Source: Methanobrevibacter sp. UBA412 (lineage in GTDB: Archaea; Methanobacteriota; Methanobacteria; Methanobacteriales; Methanobacteriaceae). From it: a stretch of DNA of 64,000 nucleotides. The notes under the pieces were generated by a model, which was not told the origin of the DNA, did no database searches, and was given only the letters and a program-made list of their open reading frames with translations. The stretch covers positions 243,136 through 307,135 of the forward strand of contig DAGJ01000021.1 in NCBI GenBank assembly GCA_002495685.1, given 5' to 3'. How positions within the stretch are numbered: the stretch's first letter is position 1; the number at the start of each line of letters is the position of its first letter. This document shows, piece after piece, positions 50,063-60,499 of this stretch. Made by a program: the position numbers and the translations under genes.

Positions 50063-51640
50063 ATGACATATCTTGATGAATCCAGAGTAATAAATGATAC
50101 AATTTATGATAAAATAAATGAATACTTTAAAAAAGAAAATGAATTTCCTAATAGATATAATAGAGTAACTTTTTTTAACAATAATAAAGATTATTTTTAC
50201 CAAACTGAAGATACATCTTACAGTATAAAATCAAGGGAAATCAACAATAAAATAGAAATTCTCCACACAAAAACAGGTGCAATATCAGAATCTTTTGAAA
50301 AATTTATTAAACCAATGAAATTTAACTATCAAAAAGATATTCATGTATTAGATATTTGTGGAGGAATTGGATATAACTCAACAGCCATGATACAAGATTT
50401 CATAGAACACGCCTCACCTAATACAAAATTAGTAATTGATTGTGTTGAAATAAGTAAAGCTACACTTGCTGCAGGATTACTTGTACCCTCACCAATATCT
50501 GCCCATGATATAATGAAACATGCAATTGAAAACAGTTTAATATATGAAGGTTATATTGTAAATCCAAAAGAAAAAACACCTATACCTAAAAGTATGGAGA
50601 TAAATATTTACATAGCTGATGCTCGTTGTACAATAAAACAATTACCTAATAATTATTATGATGCAATATTTTTAGATCCATTTAGTCAAACAATGTCACC
50701 AGAACTTTTTAGTTTCGAATTCATTAAAGAATTTCGAAGAGTCATAAAACAAGAAGGATTAATAGCTACATATACTAGTTCATCACCAGTACGATCTGCA
50801 TTTATAAAAAATGGATTTCATGTAGGTTTAGGTCCAATTTATGGTAGAAAACAAGGAGGAACACTAGCATCCCCCAGTTCTTTTATGTTAAATGAATCCA
50901 TTCCTAAAGATGATGAAATAAAAATTGCATTATCTGATGTGGGAATACCTTTTTATGACCCTAACTTAAATTGGTCAACACAAGAAGTTACGGAAAATAG
51001 ACAAAAATTAAGACATAAAGAAAGACATCATACATTAATTTCTAGTGCTGTTAAAACAACAACTTATTTAGGTAAAGAACCTAAAAATTCAGCACTAAAA
51101 AGAAGAATGGAACGAAACTTAGCTAAAATTGGAATACCTGGACTTAAAAGTAAAGAAGCATTTTATTTAATAGAACCAGAAAAACAATATAACTTAAAGT
51201 ACTTGGACAATAATAATTCTAGAACACGTATACTTGAAATACATAATCGTTTGAATAAAATTCTTAAAATGAATAATAATCAACTTAATGCATATAAATG
51301 TATGAAATGTGGTTTTAGTTGGCCACAAAATTCTAATATGGGATATAAATGCCCTCAATGTGGTTCATTTCATATAAACAAAATAATAGATAAAAAACAT
51401 AGAAAAAATCGTCCAATTACAGGAAATCCAAATAAAGATTACCGTCATCATCATCGTTTATACAATAATGATGATTTTGGGGCACATATGCACCATAAAA
51501 AACATAAACATCACCATAATCATCTATGGTTATATAATATAGATAATTTTGGTCGAGGATTAAATCATTGGTCTAATCATGGACATAAACATTTTCATGA
51601 CTATGATAGACATAAAAATCATCATAAACATCATAATTAA
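50063..51640 (+). CDS. MnmC-like methyltransferase with zinc ribbon and His-rich tail
   Basis: 525 residues in three parts. Residues 1-320 form a SAM methyltransferase with VLDICGGIGYNSTA as motif I and IFLDPFSQTMSPELF plus YTSSSPVRSAFIKNGFHVG, like the MnmC methyltransferase domain that finishes mnm5U34 in bacterial tRNA. Residues 413-433 hold a zinc ribbon (C413, C416, C430, C433). The last 85 residues carry 22 histidines in two imperfect repeats around LYNxDxFG. The tail could bind nickel or another metal, or RNA. Start is ATG 50063. tRNA modification is inferred from the fold; the fusion is unusual. Confidence 0.75.
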   Translation: MTYLDESRVINDTIYDKINEYFKKENEFPNRYNRVTFFNNNKDYFYQTEDTSYSIKSREINNKIEILHTKTGAISESFEKFIKPMKFNYQKDIHVLDICGGIGYNSTAMIQDFIEHASPNTKLVIDCVEISKATLAAGLLVPSPISAHDIMKHAIENSLIYEGYIVNPKEKTPIPKSMEINIYIADARCTIKQLPNNYYDAIFLDPFSQTMSPELFSFEFIKEFRRVIKQEGLIATYTSSSPVRSAFIKNGFHVGLGPIYGRKQGGTLASPSSFMLNESIPKDDEIKIALSDVGIPFYDPNLNWSTQEVTENRQKLRHKERHHTLISSAVKTTTYLGKEPKNSALKRRMERNLAKIGIPGLKSKEAFYLIEPEKQYNLKYLDNNNSRTRILEIHNRLNKILKMNNNQLNAYKCMKCGFSWPQNSNMGYKCPQCGSFHINKIIDKKHRKNRPITGNPNKDYRHHHRLYNNDDFGAHMHHKKHKHHHNHLWLYNIDNFGRGLNHWSNHGHKHFHDYDRHKNHHKHHN

Positions 51641-51739
51641 CTATAAAATGTTTTTTTTTCCATTTAAATTTTTTATATTTTTTTAAAATTAATTATTTAA
51701 CAATTTAAAAAAGAAAAAAATAAATATGGTTTTTTTATT

Positions 51740-53557
51740 TTATAAAAAATAAATCCATATGAAAACAAATATTAATGCTGTAATAAATATTAATGGTGCC
51801 ATAATTTTACTAACAGCTACAATTGAACTTATTGTGGATATTAATTCAGTACTGTTATTTGGCCCAAAAGTTTTTAAATTTTTAATTTTATTAATATCGG
51901 TTCCTGCTTCAACAGGTTCAAGATCTTCTAAAGCAGTTAATATACTTTCACGTAAATATTCTATGATTTTACTTTTTTCAGAGACTCCAATAGGATTATA
52001 TCCATTAGCTAATGTATTCACTGAATGAGTATCAGTAGTTAAAACTTCTAATTCATCTATAGGTAAATCATTTAATTCTTTAAGTATTGTTTCCCTAAAA
52101 CCTAATTCCATATTGTTACTGTCAAATAATGCTATTGCGGTTTTTTGTTCTCCTGCTTGAATAACCATTACTTTAAGTGCACTGTCACCTACACCATTGT
52201 TTTTATCTAAACCTTCCATCGGATTATAACTTATTCCAACTTGTAATGGATAATTTCGTTCTAAGTTTTCAATCTTTTTAACAGTATCTAATAATTGGAA
52301 TACTTCAGGATTTCCAGGTAATACTCCTCCTTTTTCAGCATTAAAACTATTATGACAATCAACAACTATACTATTTTCAATTTTACAAGTTTTTTGACTT
52401 TCAATAATCATTGATAATCCAATACTAAATTCAATATCATCACTACCTGAGGGTGCAAATGTTGAAAGCATGATAATTCCATCATTAAAAAATTGAACTC
52501 CAATATTTGCTTGTTTTTCTGAGTATCTGACAAATTTACTACATTTATTAGAATAGTTCATTTTTGCCAAGCTTTCATTAACAGCATCTTTAATTTTTTG
52601 TATTTCATTAACACTTACTGGATTGAAATCATGTGTTGATGGTCCATGAGCTACCATTGTGAAGTAATCATATTCATTAGCAAGTATTGTTGGCATATTA
52701 GCTCCACCAATGTCTCCAATAGGTCCCGGATGTACGGATGGGCTGATAAATAATGCTTTAATATCACCATTCATGTTTTTAAAACTTAATGTGCCCACTA
52801 TTGTGTCAATTTCTTCTCCTGAAGTATCAAATAAGTTTTCTAAGTATGATGATCCTTCATTCATATGTGCAATAAAAAAACTTAGTAAATCTAAGGCACC
52901 AAATCCAAGATTATTCTTCATTGGATTTTCAACTACTTTCATAAATGAGTAAATAGCTACTAAAAATACTAAACATGCTATAATAACTTTTAATATTGTT
53001 CCAAAAATTCCTAGTTGGAAAACTATTTCAAGATTACCTAAAAATGTCACTACAATTAACATACTTATAATTAATAAAGGTTGAACTAAACTAATAATAA
53101 ATGATTTTAAAGGCCCAATATGGCTGGTTCCCCATAACACTAAAAAATTCCAAGCAAAAATTAATACACAGCCAAATAATATACTATTTACAAATAGGTC
53201 CATTTTAAGAATTATTCCAGCAATTAATCCTAGTACAGATATTAAACATAATATCACCATACTAGTAAGAGAAAGAAACATACTATGTTTCCTTTTAAGA
53301 TTAATACCTTTTAATAAATAAACCCATTGTTGGTCTGTAGCACCAGAAACAATGCTTCCTAATCCAAAAACAAAAAATCCAAATGAACCTCCATAAAAAA
53401 GGTTTTCTAATTGACTATATGTGTTGATTGGTTTTAATAAAAATATTATGGCTCCTGTTATAAAACTAATAAATATCATACTGAATAATGATATTTTAAC
53501 TTTAGGGAGTGTTTTAATATACTTTGATAATCCTGCAACACTACTCATACTTGACAT
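51740..53557 (-). CDS. DUF2070 family membrane protein
   Basis: 605 residues. The first 230 or so form about seven membrane helices, followed by a large soluble domain and a final C-terminal helix (MAPLIFITALIFVFIWIYFL). This is the archaeal DUF2070 layout. The soluble domain has polar clusters SPSVHPGPIGDIGGAN, VVDCHNSFN and TTDTHSVN, which look like metal-dependent hydrolase ligands. No function is established. Convergent with the MnmC-like gene, divergent from the fumarase subunit. Confidence 0.85.
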   Translation of the reverse strand: MSSMSSVAGLSKYIKTLPKVKISLFSMIFISFITGAIIFLLKPINTYSQLENLFYGGSFGFFVFGLGSIVSGATDQQWVYLLKGINLKRKHSMFLSLTSMVILCLISVLGLIAGIILKMDLFVNSILFGCVLIFAWNFLVLWGTSHIGPLKSFIISLVQPLLIISMLIVVTFLGNLEIVFQLGIFGTILKVIIACLVFLVAIYSFMKVVENPMKNNLGFGALDLLSFFIAHMNEGSSYLENLFDTSGEEIDTIVGTLSFKNMNGDIKALFISPSVHPGPIGDIGGANMPTILANEYDYFTMVAHGPSTHDFNPVSVNEIQKIKDAVNESLAKMNYSNKCSKFVRYSEKQANIGVQFFNDGIIMLSTFAPSGSDDIEFSIGLSMIIESQKTCKIENSIVVDCHNSFNAEKGGVLPGNPEVFQLLDTVKKIENLERNYPLQVGISYNPMEGLDKNNGVGDSALKVMVIQAGEQKTAIALFDSNNMELGFRETILKELNDLPIDELEVLTTDTHSVNTLANGYNPIGVSEKSKIIEYLRESILTALEDLEPVEAGTDINKIKNLKTFGPNNSTELISTISSIVAVSKIMAPLIFITALIFVFIWIYFL

Positions 53558-53742
53558 GTTTAACTCTTACTCCATTTTAAAAAAATTTTTCTTTATATCT
53601 TAAGGTAATATTATTATTATTTATTTAATAAAATTTATAATAGTATACTATAATTATAATAATGTTTTTAATAATATTTATTATATCTAAAAAAATTAAA
53701 AATAATATTAAATAAAAAATACACTTTAAGGATAAATTTATT

Positions 53743-54264
53743 ATGATCGATATAAAAGTACCAGTTAAAAATCAAGATTTAACAAAGTTAAAAATAGGGG
53801 ATATAGTGACAGTTTCTGGAACTATTGTTACTGCAAGAGATCAAGCACATAAAAGAATCATTGAACAAGGTGCACCATTTTCATTAGATGGTGTAGCATT
53901 ATTCCATGCAGGTCCTATAATCCAAAAAGATGATGAAGGAAATTATGATATAGTTGCAATAGGTCCTACTACTAGTATGAGGATGAATCCATATCAAGCT
54001 GATGTTTTAGATAAAGGTGTAAAAATTGTCATAGGTAAAGGAGGAATGGATGATTCAGTTAAAAAAGCTTTAAAAAGAGATAAATCTGTTTATCTTGTTG
54101 CAACTGGAGGGTGTGCAGCATTATATGTGGATAAAGTAAAGGAAGTTTCTAATGTGGATTGGTTAGATCTTGGAATGCCTGAAGCATTATGGGAATTGTC
54201 TGTTGATAAATTTGGACCATTAGTTGTAGGGATGGATTCTAATGGAAATAGTTTGTATGATTAA
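53743..54264 (+). CDS. fumB: Fumarate hydratase beta subunit (class I)
   Basis: 173 residues, the C-terminal (beta) subunit of Fe-S fumarase, for the incomplete reductive citrate pathway of methanogens. Conserved: [26 protein letters not shown], and [13 protein letters not shown]. The alpha subunit with the Fe-S cysteines is not in the window, consistent with split genes in this order. AAGGAT lies upstream of the ATG. Confidence 0.93.
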   Translation: MIDIKVPVKNQDLTKLKIGDIVTVSGTIVTARDQAHKRIIEQGAPFSLDGVALFHAGPIIQKDDEGNYDIVAIGPTTSMRMNPYQADVLDKGVKIVIGKGGMDDSVKKALKRDKSVYLVATGGCAALYVDKVKEVSNVDWLDLGMPEALWELSVDKFGPLVVGMDSNGNSLYD

Positions 54265-54445
54265 TTAAATTAATATTTAAATTACTTAATAAGTTAATTA
54301 TATTTGCCGAATAGTTTATATAATAAAACTTTTATTATTTAATATTAGTTTGTAAAAAAACATTTTTTTAAAAGAATAATTTATAATGATTTTTAAAAAA
54401 TTTTAATAATACAAAAATTAATAAATAAAAAAAGGTGAATTGAAC

Positions 54446-54778
54446 ATGCCTGGTGCTTTAAAAGAAACTGCAGAAAAAAAACTTAAATCTAGAATCCGAA
54501 AATTTAAAAAAGTAAATAAAAGTGATGAAGAAAAAGATAAATTTTTTGAACAATTAGGAGGATCTGTTGAAATATATTTACCATCTAAAAATCCTGAAGA
54601 AATATCTGATAGTATATTATTCTATACTACTGCTGATGGTAAAATCATTGAAGCAGAATATTCATATAATGAAGGCGATAACTTTGAAACTATTCCTTTA
54701 GATGGGAAAAATTTAGATATTGTTGTTGAAGCTTTCAGTTCTAATTTCCATTTAGAATTTCTAGATGATGAATCTTAA
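54446..54778 (+). CDS. Hypothetical acidic protein
   Basis: 110 residues with a basic N-terminal helix (AEKKLKSRIRKFKKVNKS) and an acidic beta-rich C-terminal part ending LEFLDDES. Not recognised. ATG 54446 is chosen because AAAGGTGA ends eight bases before it; the TTG at 54440 is too close. It is a separate unit with 175 AT-rich bases upstream. Confidence 0.6.
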   Translation: MPGALKETAEKKLKSRIRKFKKVNKSDEEKDKFFEQLGGSVEIYLPSKNPEEISDSILFYTTADGKIIEAEYSYNEGDNFETIPLDGKNLDIVVEAFSSNFHLEFLDDES

Positions 54779-54912
54779 ATTAGAAAATTATATCTATTTT
54801 TTAAATACTTTTTTTATTAATTTTATTTTAACCCTTTTTTTTAATTATGCTATTTTTTATTAAAAAAATTTAATAACTTTATAATATATTATATTATAAA
54901 TAGTGAAAAATT

Positions 54913-56067
54913 ATGCTAGTTACTAGTTCTTTAGATGAAGTAAAAAAACGTGAATCCGCATTAAGAAATATTAGAAAAATAATTAATCAAGATACTAGGA
55001 AAAATTTATATGATTTTACTGGTTTATCTGGAGGTTTTCTTGCTACAGAAAATGATTTAAAACTTTTAGAAACTTATGTAGGTCCAGCTATTTTTGAAGA
55101 AAAATTACAGAAAGAAGGTATTAAACATTTAGGTGGGGAAAAAGTTTTTGCAGTAAATAGAACCAGTTCTGGAATTCTTGCAACAATATTAGCACTAGTT
55201 CCTGAAAAAGGTTTTGTTTTACATTTTTTAAAAGAACACCCTGCTCATCCAAGTATACCTAGATCATGTAAAATAATGCATGCTAATTATTTAGAATACA
55301 CAGACATTGATAAATTTCGTGTCCCTTATGATGTTAATTTAGTTATAATCACAGGTTCCACTATGGATCATCAAACTATTGATGAAAAAACTTTTAAAAA
55401 AGTTATAAATCTTGCACATAAAGAAAATATTCCAGTTTTAGTTGATGATGCTTCTGGAGCCCGTATAAGAACAGCAATTTTTAATCAGAAAAAGGCAACT
55501 GAATTAGGTGCAGATTTAGTTGTAACAAGCACTGATAAATTAATGAAAGGTCCTCGGGGAGGTTTAATGGCAGGTAAAGAGGATTTAATAGATTTAGTTA
55601 AATCCAAAGCCACACAATTTGGTTTAGAAGCTCAACCTCCAAGTATTTTAGCTATGGTGAAAGGTTTAGAAGATTATAATCCTGAAAATTTAAGATTATC
55701 ATTAAATAAGAAAACAGAATTATTTAATCAATTAAAACTTAAATATAATTCTTTCCAAGAAACACCTACAGGGGTGATGGTTAAAGAAGGAGATATGTAT
55801 AATGAATTAAATTGTGAAAATAAAGATTTATCCGCTAAAGATTTTAACTTCATCTGGTCAATGATATTACTTAAAAAAGAGGGAATAATAACAATACCTG
55901 CAGTAGGAATGCCTGGAGCTTCTGCAACTATCCGATTTGATATAGCTTCACCCGATAGTAATAAGTTAACAGTTGAAGAAATAATTAAAAAAATAAATTC
56001 ATCAATTAATTCATTAAAAAATGTTATGAATAATACAGATAAATGTTATAATTTAATTTTTGAATAA
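54913..56067 (+). CDS. SelA-like PLP-dependent enzyme (TIGR03576 type)
   Basis: 384-residue fold-type I PLP enzyme related to MJ0158 and to bacterial selenocysteine synthase SelA. The PLP lysine is probably in TSTDKLMKGPRGG. VDDASGARIRTAI provides the Asp that contacts the pyridine ring. Studied archaeal relatives do not make Sec-tRNA, so the substrate is open. No selenoprotein gene was seen in the window. No ribosome site is evident before ATG 54913. Confidence 0.82.
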   Translation: MLVTSSLDEVKKRESALRNIRKIINQDTRKNLYDFTGLSGGFLATENDLKLLETYVGPAIFEEKLQKEGIKHLGGEKVFAVNRTSSGILATILALVPEKGFVLHFLKEHPAHPSIPRSCKIMHANYLEYTDIDKFRVPYDVNLVIITGSTMDHQTIDEKTFKKVINLAHKENIPVLVDDASGARIRTAIFNQKKATELGADLVVTSTDKLMKGPRGGLMAGKEDLIDLVKSKATQFGLEAQPPSILAMVKGLEDYNPENLRLSLNKKTELFNQLKLKYNSFQETPTGVMVKEGDMYNELNCENKDLSAKDFNFIWSMILLKKEGIITIPAVGMPGASATIRFDIASPDSNKLTVEEIIKKINSSINSLKNVMNNTDKCYNLIFE

Positions 56068-56105
56068 AAAAAGAAAAAAAGGGGAAAATTTTTAATTTAA
56101 TTTTT

Positions 56106-57029
56106 TTAGTACACATTACCTTTATGACGTAATTCCCCTGCAAAAATTTTTTCAAGAGAACCATCATTTTTTTCAATAATTAAACTACCTTCCCTATTAA
56201 TTCCAATAGCATAACCTTCAATAATTTTTCCTAAAGGTTGACGAATAATTACTTCACTTCCAATAGTTTTAGATAAGTGTCTCCATTCATTTAAGATTTT
56301 TTCATAATCTTCTTCTTTGAAATAATTATAAAATTTTTCAAATTCTTCAAGGAAAATTCTGATAATTTTTTTCTCTTTAATCTCACGGTTAGCTTCATCT
56401 TTTAAACTTGTAACATTATCTTTTAGTTCCTCTGGGAAATCATTCATAGTTAAATTTGTATCAATTCCAATACCTACCACAACATAATCTAAATTATTAA
56501 ATGAAGCTTTTGCTTCTGTAAGTATTCCAGATACTTTTTTATCCTTAATAAGTATATCATTTGGCCATTTAATTTGAGCATTAACTCCAATAGTTCTTAA
56601 AGTTTTACAAACAGCAACTCCAGTAGCAAGAGTAATTAGTGAAGCATGAGTTGGGGGAACATTTGGTCTAATTAATATACTTAACCAAGAACCTCCTTTT
56701 GGAGATTTCCAAGCTTTACCTGATCTTCCTCTAGCTTTAGTTTGGGTATCTGCAATTATAACTACACCTTCTTCTTCGTCTGATTCTCCAAAGAATTTAG
56801 CTATATTGTTTGTAGATTTTACTTCATCATAAAAGTATATGTTTTTACCAATATAATCAGTTTTTAAGTTTTCTTTAATTTTTTTGGCAGTGTTTTCACT
56901 GCTTTCTTGTGAACCTAATTCTTTAAGAAAATCAATGATTTCAGATTCATCTAGTGCTAAAACTTCATCAGCATCTTTATCTGAAATTTTATTTTTCTTT
57001 TTAAGCAAATCTATCATTTCTTGTTTCAT
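56106..57029 (-). CDS. birA: Biotin protein ligase
   Basis: 307-residue BirA that attaches biotin to the carrier subunit of pyruvate carboxylase. The biotinyl-AMP loop is in GRSGKAWKSPKGG and the catalytic region in IKWPNDILI. The N-terminal 60 residues are helical and could be a degenerate DNA-binding domain. GAGGAA precedes the ATG. It follows pycA by 31 bases, an arrangement also known in Methanothermobacter. Confidence 0.93.
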   Translation of the reverse strand: MKQEMIDLLKKKNKISDKDADEVLALDESEIIDFLKELGSQESSENTAKKIKENLKTDYIGKNIYFYDEVKSTNNIAKFFGESDEEEGVVIIADTQTKARGRSGKAWKSPKGGSWLSILIRPNVPPTHASLITLATGVAVCKTLRTIGVNAQIKWPNDILIKDKKVSGILTEAKASFNNLDYVVVGIGIDTNLTMNDFPEELKDNVTSLKDEANREIKEKKIIRIFLEEFEKFYNYFKEEDYEKILNEWRHLSKTIGSEVIIRQPLGKIIEGYAIGINREGSLIIEKNDGSLEKIFAGELRHKGNVY

Positions 57030-57060
57030 CTGAAATTCCTCATTTTAAAAATATTTTCTC

Positions 57061-58563
57061 TTAATTTCTCTTTTTATTTTGTAAAGCTTGTGCATTTGTT
57101 AAGTAAGAACCAACTCCTGCACTAATTGCAGCTATTTTCTTTCCTGGCATGAAAGTAGCTTTTAAACGGTTCACGTTTTCTCTATCTTCTTCAATTACTT
57201 TCTTCATTTCTTCTTCAATTCCCTTTTTATGGTCATCAATGAAATGAGTGTTAAGTTCTCCTTTTAAGAAGTAAGGATTTCTAATAATTGCTTTATGGAA
57301 TGGAATTGTGGTTTTTACTCCTAATATTATGTATTCGCTCAATGCTCTTTTCATTCTATCTATTGCATCTTGACGAGTACTTCCATTTGTAACTAATTTA
57401 CTTATCATACTATCATAAAATGTAGGAATAGTATAATTCATATAAACTCCACTGTCTAATCTTACTCCTGGGCCTCCAGGTGATCTATATCCTGTAATTT
57501 TTCCAGGATTTGGTGCAAAATCAGATAATGGATCTTCTGCATTTATACGGCATTCGATTGCATGTCCTGTTACTTTTATATCTTTTTGTTCTAAGTTTAG
57601 TTCTTCCCCTGCAGCTATTTTTATTTGTTCTTTTACAAGGTCAATATTAGTTACTATTTCAGTTATAGGGTGTTCTACTTGAATACGAGTATTCATTTCT
57701 AAGAAATAATAGTTACCATTATCATACATAAATTCTATTGTTCCAGCACCAGTATAATTAATGGATGATGCTGCTTTAACTGCACTTTCACCCATTTGTG
57801 CACGTAATTCTTCTGTCATTATTGGAGAAGGTGCTTCTTCTAATAATTTTTGATGTCTTCGTTGAATACTACATTCTCGATCTGCGGCATGAATTACATT
57901 ACCATAATTATCTCCAAGAACTTGGAATTCTATATGTCTAGGTTTTTCTAAGTATTTTTCTATAAATACAGTGCTGTCTCCAAAATTGGCTGCAGCTACA
58001 GATTGAGTGGATTCGATAGCACGTTGTAATTCATCTTCACTATAAACAGCTCGCATACCAATTCCACCACCACCTGCAGATGCTTTAATAATTACTGGAT
58101 ATCCAATGTTTTTTGCAATTTCTTTTGCTTCATTTATATCTGTTAATCCTTCTTGGGTTCCTTCAATTACAGGTATTCCTGCTTTACGCATTATTTGTTT
58201 ACTTGTAATTTTATCCCCCATTTGACGTATTACATCTCCTGTAGGTCCTACAAGGGTGATTCCATTCTTTTCACATTCTTCTCCTAGTTTAGGATTCTCT
58301 GCAAGAAATCCATAACCTGGGTGAATTGCTTCTGCACCAGATTCAACTGCTGCATTAATAATTTTATCTATATTTAAATAACTTTGTAAAGGACTAGGAT
58401 TACCTAGTGGGTATCTTTCATCTGCATAGTTAGTGTATAAAGATGTTTTATCTGCATCAGAATAGACTGCAACACTTTTAACATCTAATTCACGGCATGC
58501 TCGCATGATTCTGATAGCTATTTCTCCTCTGTTAGCTATTAATATCTTGTCAAACAATTTCAT
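57061..58563 (-). CDS. pycA: Pyruvate carboxylase subunit A (biotin carboxylase)
   Basis: 500 residues, ATP-grasp biotin carboxylase: [21 protein letters not shown] at the start, the ATP loop [29 protein letters not shown], and the active-site [16 protein letters not shown]. No biotin carrier domain is attached; in methanogens that is on the separate PycB. It makes oxaloacetate for amino acids. GAGGTT precedes the ATG. birA, its own biotinylating enzyme, is co-transcribed downstream. Confidence 0.94.
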   Translation of the reverse strand: MKLFDKILIANRGEIAIRIMRACRELDVKSVAVYSDADKTSLYTNYADERYPLGNPSPLQSYLNIDKIINAAVESGAEAIHPGYGFLAENPKLGEECEKNGITLVGPTGDVIRQMGDKITSKQIMRKAGIPVIEGTQEGLTDINEAKEIAKNIGYPVIIKASAGGGGIGMRAVYSEDELQRAIESTQSVAAANFGDSTVFIEKYLEKPRHIEFQVLGDNYGNVIHAADRECSIQRRHQKLLEEAPSPIMTEELRAQMGESAVKAASSINYTGAGTIEFMYDNGNYYFLEMNTRIQVEHPITEIVTNIDLVKEQIKIAAGEELNLEQKDIKVTGHAIECRINAEDPLSDFAPNPGKITGYRSPGGPGVRLDSGVYMNYTIPTFYDSMISKLVTNGSTRQDAIDRMKRALSEYIILGVKTTIPFHKAIIRNPYFLKGELNTHFIDDHKKGIEEEMKKVIEEDRENVNRLKATFMPGKKIAAISAGVGSYLTNAQALQNKKRN

Positions 58564-58705
58564 AACCTCTTTTTGTAAAGTAATAATTATTAAATTTATT
58601 CAATAATTAAATATTTATTATAATATATTATTATATAATTAAATTATCTTTATTATATTTTTTTAGATAACAAATATTTAGTACCACTATTAAGGTTTTA
58701 TTATT

Positions 58706-59383
58706 ATGATAAAAATTAAAAAGAAAAAACAATTAGAAATGATACTTCAAAAAATACCTTCTCATCCAAATCCTAAAGTTAACTTAGAACAATATACAAC
58801 ACCTTCTTATATTGCAAGTGATTTATTATGGAATGCATATTCAATTGGTGATATTGAGGGTAGAAATATTATAGATTTGGGGTGTGGAACTGGAATATTT
58901 GCTATAGGTTCAAGTTTGCTTGGGGCTTGCAAATCTTTAGGTTTAGATATAGATAATGATTCAATTGGTACGGCTTTAAAAACATCAAATAATTTAAATC
59001 TTAAGAATGTAAATTTTGATGTTTTAAATGTTCTACAATCTAATGATTTAATAAATATTGTAAAAACTTATAATTTAAGTTATGATAATAATTTTAAGGT
59101 TGAAACTCTATTCCAGAATCCTCCTTTTGGTTCTCAAGAAAAGGTAAAAAAAGGTAAAGATAAAAAATTTATTGATGTTGCAATGAATTCAGCAGAGGTG
59201 ATATATTCTTTTCACATGTTATCTACTGAAAAATTTGTGTGTGAATATTTTGAAAGTAAAGGTGGTGTTGTGTCTCATAAATTTAGGTATCATTTTCCTT
59301 TACCTAAAGTTTATAGTTTTCATAAAAAAGAAACTTATAATGTTGATGTGATTGTTTTAAGAGTTGAAAATTTTTCAATTTAA
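58706..59383 (+). CDS. METTL5-type RNA methyltransferase
   Basis: 225 residues, SAM-dependent methyltransferase. Motif I is IIDLGCGTGIFAIG, and the catalytic NPPF-type motif is FQNPPFGSQEK, which is the form seen in METTL5 and its archaeal homologues, associated with N6-methyladenosine in small-subunit rRNA. The target is inferred from family only. There is no ribosome site close to ATG 58706, so translation may be leaderless. Confidence 0.83.
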   Translation: MIKIKKKKQLEMILQKIPSHPNPKVNLEQYTTPSYIASDLLWNAYSIGDIEGRNIIDLGCGTGIFAIGSSLLGACKSLGLDIDNDSIGTALKTSNNLNLKNVNFDVLNVLQSNDLINIVKTYNLSYDNNFKVETLFQNPPFGSQEKVKKGKDKKFIDVAMNSAEVIYSFHMLSTEKFVCEYFESKGGVVSHKFRYHFPLPKVYSFHKKETYNVDVIVLRVENFSI

Positions 59384-59567
59384 TTTTTTCATTATTATTT
59401 TTTTTCTTTTTCAATTTAATTTCTGATTTATTTTTTATTTCTTGTTTTATGTGTTATTTGTTCTCTTTTTCTATTAAAAGAAGTAAAGTATATATACTAT
59501 ATTAAACTAATATAATTATAATCTATATATTATATATTTAAATAAATTTGTTATAGTAGATCTATAA

Positions 59568-59590
59568 AATACTCTAACTTTTAGAGTATT
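59568..59590. repeat. Perfect 10-bp hairpin upstream of the SPOUT gene
   Basis: AATACTCTAA (59568-59577) and TTAGAGTATT (59581-59590) pair completely around CTT. It lies in the 291-bp gap before the SPOUT gene, 54 bases ahead of its TATA box, so it is not part of that mRNA if the gene starts there. Confidence 0.6.
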
Positions 59591-59643
59591 GGAACTTAAC
59601 TTAATATTTTCCTAGTTGATATTATAAAAATTTTAGGGTAATA

Positions 59644-59653
59644 TTTATATATA
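59644..59653 (+). promoter_or_regulatory. TATA box of the SPOUT methyltransferase gene
   Basis: TTTATATATA begins 31 bases before ATG 59675, with no ribosome site between. That geometry predicts a leaderless mRNA. Confidence 0.6.
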
Positions 59654-59674
59654 GATTTGAATAAATAATTATTA

Positions 59675-60499
59675 ATGCAGAAACGAAATTTATCAATCTT
59701 TATACCAAATTCATTCTTGTCTGAGACAACTGACTTAAAATTTAAGACTAGTAAAGTTGGAATTTTAGGAAGATTATTAGCTGTATATAGAGCTAATCAA
59801 GTTGTAATTTACAATGATATGTCTCATGGAGATGAAAATAACTTCAAAGATGGGGATTTCATTGCTGAAGTACTTTCTTTCATGGATACACCTCAATATT
59901 TAAGAAAACAGGCGTTTCCAATAAAGTCAGAATTGAAGCATGTTGGAATACTACCTCCTTTAAGAGCTCCACACCATCCTAATAATGTAGAACCTGAATT
60001 AGGTGATTACAGACAAGGATTTACTGTGAAGCGTAATAGAAAAGGAACATTTGTTGATATAGGTATGGATAAATTAGCATTCTGCAGAGAGCAACTTACA
60101 GTAAAAAAAGTTTTCAGCTTTAAAATTACAAAGTTAGCTAAAGAGGTAATAGTCACACCTGATGAACCAGATGACATTTACTGGGGTTATAAGACATTAT
60201 CTACTCATAAAAGTCTTAAAAATAGCTTGAAATTAGTTAAACCCGATCTTGTTGTTTTAACTACAAGATATGCAGATACAATAGATTCTATTTTTAATGA
60301 ATTAGAATATAAGGTAAAGGAATCTGATAATATAGCAATATTATTTGGAGGACCTTACTCTTCAATTGAAGAAAATGTTGAAAGTTCTAATTGGGATGTT
60401 GTGAAAGTAAATACAATACCTAATCAAGGAACTGAAACCGTCCGAACTGAAGAAGCTGTATCAGCTACATTATCTATATTCAATTTAATGATGGACTAA
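59675..60499 (+). CDS. SPOUT-class putative RNA methyltransferase (MTH_1 type)
   Basis: 274-residue SPOUT-fold protein of the DUF171 family, like the Methanothermobacter MTH_1 protein, with an inserted OB-like segment (residues about 100-150: RQGFTVKRNRKGTFVDIG). The C-terminal knot contains IAILFGGPYSSIEENV and VNTIPNQGTETVRTEEA, the SAM site. Family members are annotated as putative uridine-N3 rRNA methyltransferases. Its position before the rpl3 operon is conserved with MTH_1. The stop codon lies within a hairpin. Confidence 0.88.
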   Translation: MQKRNLSIFIPNSFLSETTDLKFKTSKVGILGRLLAVYRANQVVIYNDMSHGDENNFKDGDFIAEVLSFMDTPQYLRKQAFPIKSELKHVGILPPLRAPHHPNNVEPELGDYRQGFTVKRNRKGTFVDIGMDKLAFCREQLTVKKVFSFKITKLAKEVIVTPDEPDDIYWGYKTLSTHKSLKNSLKLVKPDLVVLTTRYADTIDSIFNELEYKVKESDNIAILFGGPYSSIEENVESSNWDVVKVNTIPNQGTETVRTEEAVSATLSIFNLMMD

